DNA from: JAJRVM01 sp041752115
GTDB taxonomy: Bacteria > Planctomycetota > Planctomycetia > Pirellulales > Pirellulaceae
Assembly: GCA_041752115.1 (NCBI GenBank)
Contig: JBGSHS010000196.1
Coordinates: 1-64,000 of the forward strand
Direction of reading: 5' to 3'
Length of the DNA stretch: 64,000 nucleotides
Positions within the stretch are counted from its first letter, which is position 1. Each line of letters begins with the position of its first letter. Both the position numbers and the translations under genes were made by a program. This document shows, one piece after another, positions 18,922 to 28,032 of this stretch. Under the pieces are notes generated by a model. It was given only the letters and a program-made list of their open reading frames with translations. It was not told where the DNA came from and did no database searches.

Positions 18922-20171
18922 CGAGCCTCCCTCTCTGCCTCATGCTGGCGATCGCAGTTGGGCAACTTGGTGCGGAGCCGCCGAAGGTGCTCGATGAAGG
19001 GCTCTACTTCGACGTGCCGGCGACGGAAGTCGCTTACAACGTCCAGGTCATTCGTCTCGACTCCGGCGGCTACGTGACAGTCTATCATGGCGAACCGCGG
19101 AAGACGCCCGGCTTGCCGGGCGATGCGGTCAAGGCGGCGTCCCAGCCGGGCCGGTTCACCTTTGCGATGCCGAAGGAGCGAGGTTTCGCCATCCCCAACG
19201 ACACGGAAGATCCCGCTTCCCCGCTCTATTCTGTCGGGACCCAGTGGGGCGGGGCCGGCAATCCGATGACAGTGCGTGGCCGTGGCGGCGAACCGTATTG
19301 GCACATCTTCTTCATCGTGGTCGCGGACGACGACGGTGACCGAGCCGGTGAGGACTATCGCCACCACGTCTGCCAGGCGCGCACCCGCGATTTTCGCTCC
19401 TTTGAATTGCAGGTAGCCGCAGAAGGAGGCCGCATCGCTTGGAAACCTCTGAGTGCCGAGTCGCGCCGCGAATGGAAGCGCCCGTGGCGGCTGCATGACC
19501 AGAACGGCGATCTGATCCGCAGTCGAAAGGCGACCGCCGTCCCCGACACGCAAGGGCTGATCGGCTCGATCTTTCTCCAAGGCGACGCCTATCACTTCTG
19601 CTATACGGATCGCGACTTGGATGGGAAGACCTATCTCTTTCATCGGACCTGCGAGAACCTTGATGCGGCGTCCAACGGGCGCACGGGATGGTCCCCCGCC
19701 GCCCGGCTCTCAAGTCCGTTGCCCACCGGCACACTCATCCGCGTCGCGCCGGCGTGCGACCGGAAGTCACTGGCCGTCCTTTACAACGGCTATTGGGAAG
19801 AGTCTCACCGCCTGCGTCAGGGCCTGTTCTTGCAGCACACTGCCTCAGCCGCGCCAGGTGGTCCGGGTGGGCTGGCCGAGATCCGCTGGTTTGAACGCAT
19901 CGTCGGAGAAAACGGAATCGGAGTCTCGGGCGCCCGGCTCGAACTGAAATCCGGCGGCGGCAACTTCTCGCAACACGACTTCCTTACCGAGGCCGACGGC
20001 GCGTTGGCTGTCCCGGAGCGCGATGGCAAACGCCCGGAGGCCGGAGGTTTGCTGACCTGGGCGGATTTCACGCGCGGAGTCTACGGCGGACAAGTCTTTT
20101 GGGGCACCTGGAACGTTCCGGCAGCCCGCGCAAATACGGACGGTACGGATGTCCAAAACGAAAAGCCCTAG
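18918..20171 (+). CDS. Secreted protein, probable beta-propeller, function unknown
   Basis: About 417 residues from an ATG overlapping the previous stop; AAGGAGG lies 12 bases upstream. The signal peptide is MTSLPLCLMLAIAVGQLGAE. The rest is rich in short beta segments, aromatic residues and DxDxD-like turns (FFIVVADDDGDRAGEDYRHH, HFCYTDRDLDGKTYLFHRTC). This resembles the propeller folds of GH32/GH43/GH33-type proteins, but no decisive catalytic motif is seen. It probably binds or cleaves a carbohydrate, given its neighbours. No family is claimed. Confidence 0.6.
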   Translation: MTSLPLCLMLAIAVGQLGAEPPKVLDEGLYFDVPATEVAYNVQVIRLDSGGYVTVYHGEPRKTPGLPGDAVKAASQPGRFTFAMPKERGFAIPNDTEDPASPLYSVGTQWGGAGNPMTVRGRGGEPYWHIFFIVVADDDGDRAGEDYRHHVCQARTRDFRSFELQVAAEGGRIAWKPLSAESRREWKRPWRLHDQNGDLIRSRKATAVPDTQGLIGSIFLQGDAYHFCYTDRDLDGKTYLFHRTCENLDAASNGRTGWSPAARLSSPLPTGTLIRVAPACDRKSLAVLYNGYWEESHRLRQGLFLQHTASAAPGGPGGLAEIRWFERIVGENGIGVSGARLELKSGGGNFSQHDFLTEADGALAVPERDGKRPEAGGLLTWADFTRGVYGGQVFWGTWNVPAARANTDGTDVQNEKP

Positions 20172-20175
20172 AACC

Positions 20176-20284
20176 ATGAGGCAACACCGCACGCTCCTCA
20201 CCCTCCTCGTGCTGGCGTCGCCAGGCATCGCGCAGCAACGGCAACCGTCCACCTCATTCCCGTGAAGCTCCGTTGGCCCTATGA
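20176..20284 (+). pseudogene. Mini-remnant: signal peptide joined to a C-terminal end
   Basis: An ATG four bases after the previous stop encodes a signal-peptide-like start (MRQHRTLLTLLVLASPGIAQ) and stops after 29 codons at 20263-20265. Another frame runs to a TGA at 20282-20284 that overlaps the next ATG, the coupling used by intact genes here. This fits a gene reduced to its two ends. Confidence 0.4.
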
Positions 20285-21381
20285 GACCCACACTCACACG
20301 TCTGACTCTGCTGGCCGCCTTGCTGCTCACAGCGCTGGCCACCCTGCACGCAGCCGATCCTCCGTCTCCCACGCCCGATGTCTGGCTGGTGCCGCCGCCG
20401 TGGCCGGGGAATGGGGAGTGCTTGCGGGAGATGGTGCGGCGGGGGGATGAGTGGAAAACCGTGCGCAGTCAGGTGCGAGGCATTGGCACCTATGCCTGGC
20501 TGCTGAATGTGCACCATAGCGACGACGACCTGCGGGCACTGTTTGCCAGGATCGAGGAATGGAAGCTTGGGTTCGGCTTGGAAGTGCCTGTGGTCAAGGC
20601 GAAGAACTGGGGCATGCCGGAGCCTTTGCAGGCCCAGTTGGCGTTTGATCAGCTTCAGGGCTTCATGACGCGGTTTCGCTCACTGGGCATGGGGGAGGTG
20701 ACCTGGTTTGCCTTTGATGAGCCGGTGTATGCGGCGCGATATGCCATTCCTGCCTCGGGAGCCGCAGTGCCATCCGCGCCGGCGATTGAGCTGATCGGAA
20801 CGGTGAACCGAGACCCGGATGCCGCACATCGCATCGCCTATGCGGCGGCGGAGACGGTGTCCTTTATGGCGATGATGAGGAAGGCACATCCCGAAGCACG
20901 ACTGGGCGACATCGAGCCCTATCCCGCACTGAATCCCAACGAGATCGAGACGGCCATCCATGCCATCCAACAAGGCTGCGCCGAGCGCGGTGTGCGCGGC
21001 CTGGATTTCTTCCGGTTGGATGTAGACTGGGATTTGATGGAGCAGAAGAACTTCGGCTCCTGGGAGGAGGTGAACCAGATCGCCGCCCTGTGCCGTGCCC
21101 GTGGCATCACCTTCAGCATGATCTTCTGGGCCGCGAATCAGCCCCGCCTCGTGGAGACCAACAACTCGCCCACGCTCTGGCGCGATGGTATGATGCACCA
21201 AGCCCAAGCCTATCGCGAGGCAGGGGGCCAGCCCGATGAAATCGTGATCCAAAGCTGGCTGCACACACCTGAACATTCGGTCCCTGAAACCAGCCCAGAG
21301 ACCTTTACCGCAGCGGCGCTGGAATTTCTTCGCGAGCACCCGGCGGCTTCGTGGACGAAATCGAAGACCTCTGCACCGTAG
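20281..21381 (+). CDS. Secreted TIM-barrel-like protein, function unknown
   Basis: 366 residues with a signal peptide (RLTLLAALLLTALATLHAAD). The body alternates strands and helices with acidic strand ends (GEVTWFAFDEPVYAARY, GVRGLDFFRLDVDWD, ITFSMIFWAANQPRL, DEIVIQSWLHTPEHS), in the style of glycosidase-related (beta/alpha)8 barrels. The FDEP and DVDWD strand ends could carry acid residues, but I cannot assign a GH family. It is the last rightward gene of the carbohydrate island; its final ~20 residues look irregular. Confidence 0.6.
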   Translation: MRPTLTRLTLLAALLLTALATLHAADPPSPTPDVWLVPPPWPGNGECLREMVRRGDEWKTVRSQVRGIGTYAWLLNVHHSDDDLRALFARIEEWKLGFGLEVPVVKAKNWGMPEPLQAQLAFDQLQGFMTRFRSLGMGEVTWFAFDEPVYAARYAIPASGAAVPSAPAIELIGTVNRDPDAAHRIAYAAAETVSFMAMMRKAHPEARLGDIEPYPALNPNEIETAIHAIQQGCAERGVRGLDFFRLDVDWDLMEQKNFGSWEEVNQIAALCRARGITFSMIFWAANQPRLVETNNSPTLWRDGMMHQAQAYREAGGQPDEIVIQSWLHTPEHSVPETSPETFTAAALEFLREHPAASWTKSKTSAP

Positions 21382-23999
21382 TCCTGGCCGCGAATCGACC
21401 ATGACACACTGGTCACTATTCCGGCAGCTTTGGCGATGTCACGGGAGGAGCATCTCGTGGTTTCCGACCTCGGTCAGCAAAGCGTGATGGTAGGGGACAT
21501 GTCCACAGAGGCTCCCGAGCTGCTGCGAACGATCAAGGGCGACTCCATGGCCAGAGCGGGCGTTGAGACGAGAGGGAAGACCGTGCCAGTCACGGGCAGT
21601 GGGGCCGGGAACCGGGCCGGGGCGACGCACAGGAGCAGGAGGCGCCGGAGTTCCACAATGGGCCTACTCTTTCCGGTGGGGCGTTGGGAAGCGCGCCGCG
21701 GCGGTCGCGCATTTGCTATTCAGGAGCATTTCTAGGTCCTTTGCCGCGGGGTTGACGATGGAGCGCCACGTGGATGCACGGCCTGCCTCGATCGCTCGAT
21801 CGATCCAGGTGAGAGCCTAGTCGGGTTTGCTTCGCACCACAAGTAGGTTCCCAACTGAGTGGCAGTCGTCGGCGCCGGAGCAGACGAGGTGTTCTTCTGG
21901 AACGCGGCACGTTCCTACGAAACGGGCGCCAGCAGCACTGCGGAGGAGGTGGGCCGCCAGCACGTGTGCTCAGCCGCACGACGCAGATTCGCGTGCAGTA
22001 CTACAAAGACATGACGATACGAGTAGCATTCCGCCAAGGAGATCCGGACTTTCCGCACCGTGACCAGAAACCAGGGCCGCAGCCGGAGCGACGCAGTTGG
22101 TTCATGAGCGTGGTGTTGGCAGCCCGGGCGGCCGCCATCCCTGGATTGGGACGGCCTCGAATCGTTAACACCACCCCGGCGTTTCGGGCACCGCGCCCCC
22201 CTTTTCGGTGAGATAGCGGGACAGTCAGGCATCGGCCCAAAAACCGGCGAGAATTCGCGTGAGACAAGCACTTGTGGCCAGGGATGCCTGAGAGAAACGG
22301 TCGCAGTTGTCTGCTAACTATTTCTGCCATCCGTGTGGTGCCTTGCCGCAACGCCTTGTTTTCCAGATACTTACAGAACACGCCCCCGTAGCCCAATTGG
22401 CTCACGCGTCATACCTCAAGAAATCCCGCTTTTCCCGGCATTTTCTAGGTTTCTCACGTTTCGGTGACCTGCAATCTCCTGCACGCTTCGGCACTCTTCT
22501 GCCATCTTTTTCTGCCAAGTTTTCTGCCAAGCCCGCGTCGACGTAAGTACCTTAAGTTGATTCGTTGCCGGTCATCAATTGCTACTACAGGCACATCGCC
22601 AATTATTCCTGCACGATTGTCCGCACCCGGGCTCATCGCCTCAAAGTTCCCCAATCGCATGACTGGCCGCCGCAACTAACCGCAGATACAGCCGTACGGC
22701 GGACCATCACCAAATCTAACTACTGGTAGCTGAAGATCAAGGGGATTTGCCGTGGTATGGCCACTGACTCGACTGGCCAAGGAAGTTCTGGCCCTGACAT
22801 TGGAGGATGCCCGGATGCAACAGTACTGTCTTTCACAGTCGGCAAGGTGGCTCACATGCACGCCACACAAGTGGGGTAATTGGAACTACTGGTCATCCAG
22901 GCAACGTCGCTCACCGGCCCATCGATTGGTACGCGTCACCGGTGTCAACATCGACACGTCGGCATTTCCCAACGGTTTTGTCACTGGTGAGTACTATGGC
23001 TGTTGCATCGCAATAGTTGCGGCACATACCCGTTGCGCCCTCACGTTCGCGCTCGTTTTTATGATCTGCAATCTCCTGCAATGATCTGCAATCTTGTGCA
23101 ATCCCTGACGGCCAACTACTGCTCTGTGGAACATCCACCCAACTGACCCTCTCGCACGCAGATCTATTCTTCTGCCATTGCGACTGTCAACAGTCGTTCG
23201 GTGACGTGCTCCTCGAGCACGCGTCAGTTCGATCGCTGCCCCGGAAGCGAACGTGAGCTCCGAATGATCGCTACAATGGCGTGACTCGCTTCCACGACAC
23301 TGTTCGTCGCTGAACGTTTGCATCAGCCTGGTCCAACTTTCTCTCCGTAATAGTTGCCTGAAGTCACGCAGTCGAGTAGGATTTTGGTACGCGAGATTTG
23401 TTGTATCGGGACCACCCAACGGGAACCTTGAGCTACCATCAGGTTCTCGCCATGCAATTCGGGCTGGTCTATTTCCGCCGTTGGCCCACGCGTGTACGCG
23501 CGCCGAGGCCAAAGGTCAGACATCTATCGATTGATGCACCTTGTCTTGGCGCTCTCGCCTGGCAAGTCGACCTCTGCGTATGGCTTTCGCACTTTGTCGC
23601 ACGTCTGTCACGCGCTGTCTCGCGTGAGGAGACCAGCGCCGTACACCTGCAGCCTCAGGTAGTGGCAAGATGTCTGAGTATCGTTGACATTCTCGTTCGA
23701 TACTCCCGGCGAAATCTGCACGACACTGTATCGGAGGGCCGTGTAACACTCGCGAGTGCCAGCAATGGCGTGCCCACCATCTTCCGCTGCCATGGTCAGC
23801 ACGTGTTGCCTGTCCTGGTTCCAAGCGATGGCTGGAGGATTACCTCCCCGCCATGCTACTCACGCCTGACCAATCATGCCGCACGTGCCAAACATCTGTT
23901 CCCGGCATCGTTGCCGGAAGCAAGTGTGGAGACATGGAACAAGCCTCAGCACCATCATTCATACCACCACACCCTTAACAGCCGGGAGAGGAGATTGAC
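21382..23999. other. 2.6-kb gene-poor stretch
   Basis: No frame here has a convincing protein, start site or family motif on either strand. It holds repeat copy B (22336-22549) and a short cluster of TGCAATC words around 23064-23100, one of which also occurs in copy B. It separates the carbohydrate island from the mobile-element region and looks like decayed DNA. Confidence 0.6.
22336..22549. repeat. Imperfect direct repeat, copy B
   Basis: Matches copy A (2916-3115) over its whole length with scattered substitutions and small indels, in the same orientation. It contains GCCCCCGTAGCCCAATTGG, a tRNA-5'-half-like string, and the TTTTCTGCCAA/TTTTCTGCCAA pair near its end. Confidence 0.7.
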
Positions 24000-24287
24000 A
24001 TGACATCATCCGGAAACATCGAGGCCCTGGACATCCGCTTTCAGGAATCGTCGCGGAAGGTCTGCGACATGTTGACCAAACAGGACGCGCTGCGACACGA
24101 ACTGGAAGCACTCTGCGCCGAAGCCGAGGCGGCAGGTTCCTTGCAGTTCGCAGCGATCTTGAAAGCCATGGCGGACCAAATTGGACCTACCGGCAGTGCG
24201 AATGGAAAATCCGAGTCAGCCACGTCCAAGCGGCGAGGCCGGCCGAGCAAGAACACTGCGACCGATACGGTATCCAGCGCGCAGTGA
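24000..24287 (+). CDS. Small helical protein with C-terminal AT-hook-like motif
   Basis: 95 residues; ATG at 24000 with GAGAGGAGA upstream. Residues ~10-60 form charged helices (SSRKVCDMLTKQDALRHELE), probably a coiled coil. Near residue 78 is KRRGRPSKN, an AT-hook-like minor-groove binding motif of the kind found in nucleoid and plasmid regulators. It is the first gene of the vWA-kinase-lipoprotein set and 59 bp before the vWA gene. A DNA-binding regulatory role is inferred from the motif only. Confidence 0.65.
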   Translation: MTSSGNIEALDIRFQESSRKVCDMLTKQDALRHELEALCAEAEAAGSLQFAAILKAMADQIGPTGSANGKSESATSKRRGRPSKNTATDTVSSAQ

Positions 24288-24346
24288 CAGGTAATGGTCT
24301 GTTTATTTGTCCGCTTCCGAAATGCTCAACGACGAAAGGGAATAGC

Positions 24347-25222
24347 ATGAACGGCCGCCTCTCAGCCAAACTAATCGCAGCCTGCCGCAACATCACGTGG
24401 TTCTTGTTCAACTACGTCCGATATGGGCGAGCTCCGCTCGCTCTTCAAGTGCCGCCGTTACAGATGGTCGGCCCCCCCAGGAGACGTCACACCGCGATCG
24501 ATGCCGTACGGGATTATCGAGTCGCGGAAACGACCCGCCATGATGCGGTGCTCACCAGCCAGATGCGCGTCAACATTGGAACCTCCGCGGTCCAGCAACC
24601 GGTCACCATAGCCGTGGATGTATCTGGGTCGATGACGGGCAACGCCATCCGTCTGGTGCAGAATGAGGTGATTCGCTTCAAAAAAGAATGCGTAGAGCAC
24701 CCCATCCTGAGAGAGAAACTGATCATCCAAATGGTGTCATTCGGCGGCACCGTGAACGTGGCCCCCTTCAGCTCGATCGGCCTGTTCGAACCTCCGACAC
24801 TCTCTGCGACCGGGGACACGCCCATGGCAGAAGCCGTGCTGGCGTCGATCAACCAGATTCAGGGCCACTTGGCGGTCCTCACGGACGTGGCCCAACTCGA
24901 AACGGAGGTCCCCCTGTTCTTCATGATGACCGATGGTGCCAGCACGAGTTCGTCGGAGCTCATGCACTCAGCAGCCGAAGCCATCCGGGAAATCGAACGT
25001 GCGGGCCGCGGTGAATTCTACGGGTTCGGCGTCGACGAGCGAGCTGTAATGGCACTCCAGCCTCTGTTTGTCCGGCCCGTCCAGAACCTGGAAGGAGTCG
25101 ACTATCACAAGTTCATGCGCATCGTAAGCCAGTCGGTGAAACACGTGTCGTGCCGCAAGATCGGCGAACGGCGCGACGTGCAGGGGATTATCCGCGGACT
25201 GCTGGAAGGACCTCAGCAATGA
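24347..25222 (+). CDS. von Willebrand factor A domain protein (TerY/YegL-like)
   Basis: About 291 residues from ATG 24347 (AAAGGGAA upstream). After a ~70-residue basic, partly hydrophobic leader comes a vWA domain. The MIDAS motif DVSGS is at residues 91-95, and the second and third metal-site segments are visible as GDTPMAEAV and FFMMTDGAS. Such domains bind a partner through a divalent metal. The resemblance is to TerY/YegL-type vWA proteins, which typically pair with a protein kinase and a PP2C phosphatase. Here the kinase-like gene follows with ATGA overlap; no phosphatase is seen. The protein is probably intracellular and regulates, or is phosphorylated by, the kinase. Confidence 0.8.
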   Translation: MNGRLSAKLIAACRNITWFLFNYVRYGRAPLALQVPPLQMVGPPRRRHTAIDAVRDYRVAETTRHDAVLTSQMRVNIGTSAVQQPVTIAVDVSGSMTGNAIRLVQNEVIRFKKECVEHPILREKLIIQMVSFGGTVNVAPFSSIGLFEPPTLSATGDTPMAEAVLASINQIQGHLAVLTDVAQLETEVPLFFMMTDGASTSSSELMHSAAEAIREIERAGRGEFYGFGVDERAVMALQPLFVRPVQNLEGVDYHKFMRIVSQSVKHVSCRKIGERRDVQGIIRGLLEGPQQ

Positions 25223-26565
25223 CCTTGACGACGCGAGTCACAATCGCCGGCCGAAAGATAGTGCTGACGCCCGACCTGCTGCTGGGCGACGGGCGCGAGG
25301 CGATGGTGTACCGTCATCCGGCCGATCCGGGACTCGCCGTTAAGGTGCTCGCGACGCCCGACAGAAGCTATCGCCGCAAGCTCGAGGTGATTCTACGCAA
25401 TCCCTTGCGATCACCGCAGGTCGCATGGCCCCTCAAGCGAGTGTTGTCCGCCGATGGCAAACGGGTAGTCGGCTGCACGATGCCGCTTGCAGCGCGAAAA
25501 TGGCCCATCGCCTGCGCCCTGAGTAACTCGGCGCAGACACGATGGATCCACGCCGACTACCCGTGGCGTCTGACGGTTGCCATCAACCTGACCGCCGCCG
25601 TCGAGATCATTCACAAACACGACTGCGTCATCGGCGACATATCAGAAAGCAACTGCCTTGTCGGCAAGGACGGCACGATAGTCTGGATTGATGCGGATTC
25701 GTATCAAATCACGCGGGCCGGTTGTACCTATCGCTGCGAACTGGGTTCGCCCGAGTACACGTCGGCCGAACTCAGCGGAGTCGCGTTCGCTACCGTAGAC
25801 CGCACGCCGCACTCCGACGCTTTCGGGCTGCCGTGCCTTATTTTTCAATTGCTCGTGGGTCCAGGGCATCACCCGTTCGCCGCGCGTTATCTCGGCAAGG
25901 CTACTGGATTGACACGTTTGGAGCGCATCGCTCAGGGTGTGTGGGCCTATTCCGGGACGCATCGAGACTACGCTCCGCTGGACGCCGCTCCGCTGGACAT
26001 TCTCCACCCCCGCCTGCAGGCGTTAATGGCGCGATGCTTTATCGACGGGCACCGGGACCCGACGGCCAGACCTTTGCCCAGTGAATGGCTGGCGGCGCTC
26101 GCGGAAGTCAAGCAAGACACTGACTTCGTGACACGCATCGCGCCGGGCCTGGAAGCCGCCGCGCACGCCCGGCACTCGGCGGCAATCCGTCAAACGCTCC
26201 AGACACATATTCATACTCCCCGACCTGGCGCACCCTTCACTCGCGCGAATCCGTGTCGAGCGAACGCATTCACATACCCGTCGTACGCAAATACGCGACT
26301 GACCGCAGCCAAGTCGCATCGCAAATCGCTCCGGGTTGCGGCCCTTGTGGCCACCGTCCTGGCGGTGGCCGGCGCCGGTTGGACGCTGTTCCCTCGCGTC
26401 GAAGGCGCGGTGTACTTCAAGAAACGCGGCGATCGCTCCCTGCCCACACCCGTCCTGTATCAAGAGCTGTCCGATCCCGGAAATATCTCGCCACGGTTTC
26501 GCTCGATATTCACCGATTCCAACTCTTTCGCCGCTACCCACGAAACACAGGAGAAGACGCCATGA
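25219..26565 (+). CDS. Membrane-anchored protein kinase-like protein (YegI-like)
   Basis: About 448 residues; start overlaps the vWA stop. The kinase elements appear in order. AVKVL places the ATP-binding Lys at residue 42. IGDISESNCLV is a variant catalytic loop with Asp140 and Asn145. WIDADSYQI replaces DFG with DAD, and GSPEYTSAEL corresponds to the activation-segment APE region. The HRD histidine is absent (GD instead), as in YegI-type kinases. A single transmembrane helix (AALVATVLAVAGAGWTLFP, ~375-394) is followed by ~50 residues on the other side of the membrane. It is coupled to both neighbours (ATGA). It likely phosphorylates the vWA protein or an envelope partner; activity is inferred from conserved K/D/N/D. 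Confidence 0.78.
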   Translation: MTLTTRVTIAGRKIVLTPDLLLGDGREAMVYRHPADPGLAVKVLATPDRSYRRKLEVILRNPLRSPQVAWPLKRVLSADGKRVVGCTMPLAARKWPIACALSNSAQTRWIHADYPWRLTVAINLTAAVEIIHKHDCVIGDISESNCLVGKDGTIVWIDADSYQITRAGCTYRCELGSPEYTSAELSGVAFATVDRTPHSDAFGLPCLIFQLLVGPGHHPFAARYLGKATGLTRLERIAQGVWAYSGTHRDYAPLDAAPLDILHPRLQALMARCFIDGHRDPTARPLPSEWLAALAEVKQDTDFVTRIAPGLEAAAHARHSAAIRQTLQTHIHTPRPGAPFTRANPCRANAFTYPSYANTRLTAAKSHRKSLRVAALVATVLAVAGAGWTLFPRVEGAVYFKKRGDRSLPTPVLYQELSDPGNISPRFRSIFTDSNSFAATHETQEKTP

Positions 26566-27941
26566 CCGCCATGTCCAAATCACTTTTCTGGACCGTGATC
26601 GGGCTGCATGCGGCCGCTTTTCTGGCCGTCGTTACCGTGAACTCGGGCTGCTTTCGCACCGGCACTGGTTTAGCCACTACCCGGGTGCGCGAACCGAAGA
26701 ACCCCCCTGAGGCGTTCCACGTCGCCGAGATCCGTGCCGCTTACCACGACAAGGAGCGAATCCTGAAACAAACTGCCCTGCTCCAAAACCTCGGCGGAAG
26801 CCTCGATGAAGCCGTCTCGCTGATCGCGGTGAGAGCACCGAACATTGATACGGTGGGAACTCGCTCGGAGTTGATCGCGATGGTGCGAACACTTCGCAAA
26901 AACGCGCAAGAAGTACTCGAGCAGGCGCCCCGGTTCTTGGCTACCGTGGACCGACTGAGCAATGACCTTGCAAAGGGGCACGGCTCATTCTCAGCCGCCG
27001 CGACACTTTTCGAAACTTACGCCGACCAAGAGCCCTTCCAACCGATAGCAGAGGATTATCGAGCCGTTGCCCGGCTCCTCCAGTCCCTTTCCGAACGCTG
27101 CCACTCGGCGCGAGCAGAAATCGTTGAAAAACACCAACGCCCCCAGTTTCTGGACACCCTGCAGTTCATTCGTCATCAAGAGCTGCTGCTACATCGCTTT
27201 GAGGCGGCGCTCTTCGCCACATTTGAGGATGAGTCCATTTTGGAGATTGAGGATTACCTGTTCCAGCTTACTGCCTACACCGGACACTATGAGGAGTTCC
27301 GTAGTTCCATTCGCGATCTGAATCGCCTCATCCCCATCTTGCAGTCCATCGACAAGGAAATGCCTCAACAAATCGACGTGCCGCTCCCCCAACAGGAACC
27401 GGCCGCGCGATCCGGGACGCCTCCGGAAGCCACCGACGCTCACAACAGCACCGCCCCGGTTCAGCCACAGACTACTTCGCCGGGTGATCCCGCACTCCCG
27501 GATCCATGTCCCGATCCCGTCGATCCAATGCCCGTTACGTCGACTGCCAGTGCCACGCCGCTTCGGACGGAAGTGAACCAAGATACCGAGCAAACTACGG
27601 ACACGGACCCGCAACAAAAACCTTCCCCGTATCCCTACACCAATCGAGTGCCACGAGAGTCGGCGAAGTCCGAGGCTAGGCGGCACCCTCACTCAAGTCA
27701 GACTATCGCCAGCAGCGTGGCGACAATCAACCCGCGTCCGGCGAACTCAAATAACACGGGCGGGGTGGTTCATTGCGGCAACATGTTCACCTCGGCGCCA
27801 ATCCGACTTTGGGTGCGCTGGCGACCGGCTCGAGCGTCACGTGCTTGCCGCCTGTATCGTCGATTCAATCGCCACACAAGTCCCGTCGCAACACAATGCG
27901 CACGCATCAACATGTGGTGCGAATGCAGCGAGGCACGCTGA
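26562..27941 (+). CDS. Coiled-coil envelope lipoprotein, paralogue 1
   Basis: About 459 residues; ATG overlaps the kinase stop and has CAGGAGAAG upstream. It has an N-terminal hydrophobic segment ending in VNSGC, a weak lipobox. Residues ~45-265 are helical and closely parallel the next gene (PPEAFHVAEIRAAYHDKE, FSAAATLFETYADQEPF, FLDTLQFIRHQELLLHRFEA). A long Pro/Thr/Ser/Gln-rich linker follows (~270-400). The last ~60 residues (Arg/Cys/Trp-rich) look unlike the rest and may reflect a frame change near 27760. The family is unknown to me. The position suggests an envelope partner of the kinase/vWA pair. Confidence 0.7.
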   Translation: MTAMSKSLFWTVIGLHAAAFLAVVTVNSGCFRTGTGLATTRVREPKNPPEAFHVAEIRAAYHDKERILKQTALLQNLGGSLDEAVSLIAVRAPNIDTVGTRSELIAMVRTLRKNAQEVLEQAPRFLATVDRLSNDLAKGHGSFSAAATLFETYADQEPFQPIAEDYRAVARLLQSLSERCHSARAEIVEKHQRPQFLDTLQFIRHQELLLHRFEAALFATFEDESILEIEDYLFQLTAYTGHYEEFRSSIRDLNRLIPILQSIDKEMPQQIDVPLPQQEPAARSGTPPEATDAHNSTAPVQPQTTSPGDPALPDPCPDPVDPMPVTSTASATPLRTEVNQDTEQTTDTDPQQKPSPYPYTNRVPRESAKSEARRHPHSSQTIASSVATINPRPANSNNTGGVVHCGNMFTSAPIRLWVRWRPARASRACRLYRRFNRHTSPVATQCARINMWCECSEAR

Positions 27942-28032
27942 TCGCGATCTCCTTTGAAACGTCTCTTGTCGGCATGGTTTGGTTTCATTTTGTTTCGAAT
28001 TCGCAACCGTCAGTTACTTAAGGAGCCCTCAC

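Noticed and set aside
22382..22425. A tRNA gene in repeat B (also copy A)
   Set aside because: The string resembles a tRNA acceptor and D-arm half, but no anticodon arm, T-arm or 3' acceptor strand follows.
23064..23105. A CRISPR-like array
   Set aside because: The TGCAATC words are only 7 bases long with irregular spacing; no repeat-spacer pattern and no cas genes.
23398..24003. A 201-codon open frame before the AT-hook gene
   Set aside because: No ribosome site, no motif, composition unlike its neighbours; probably non-coding debris.
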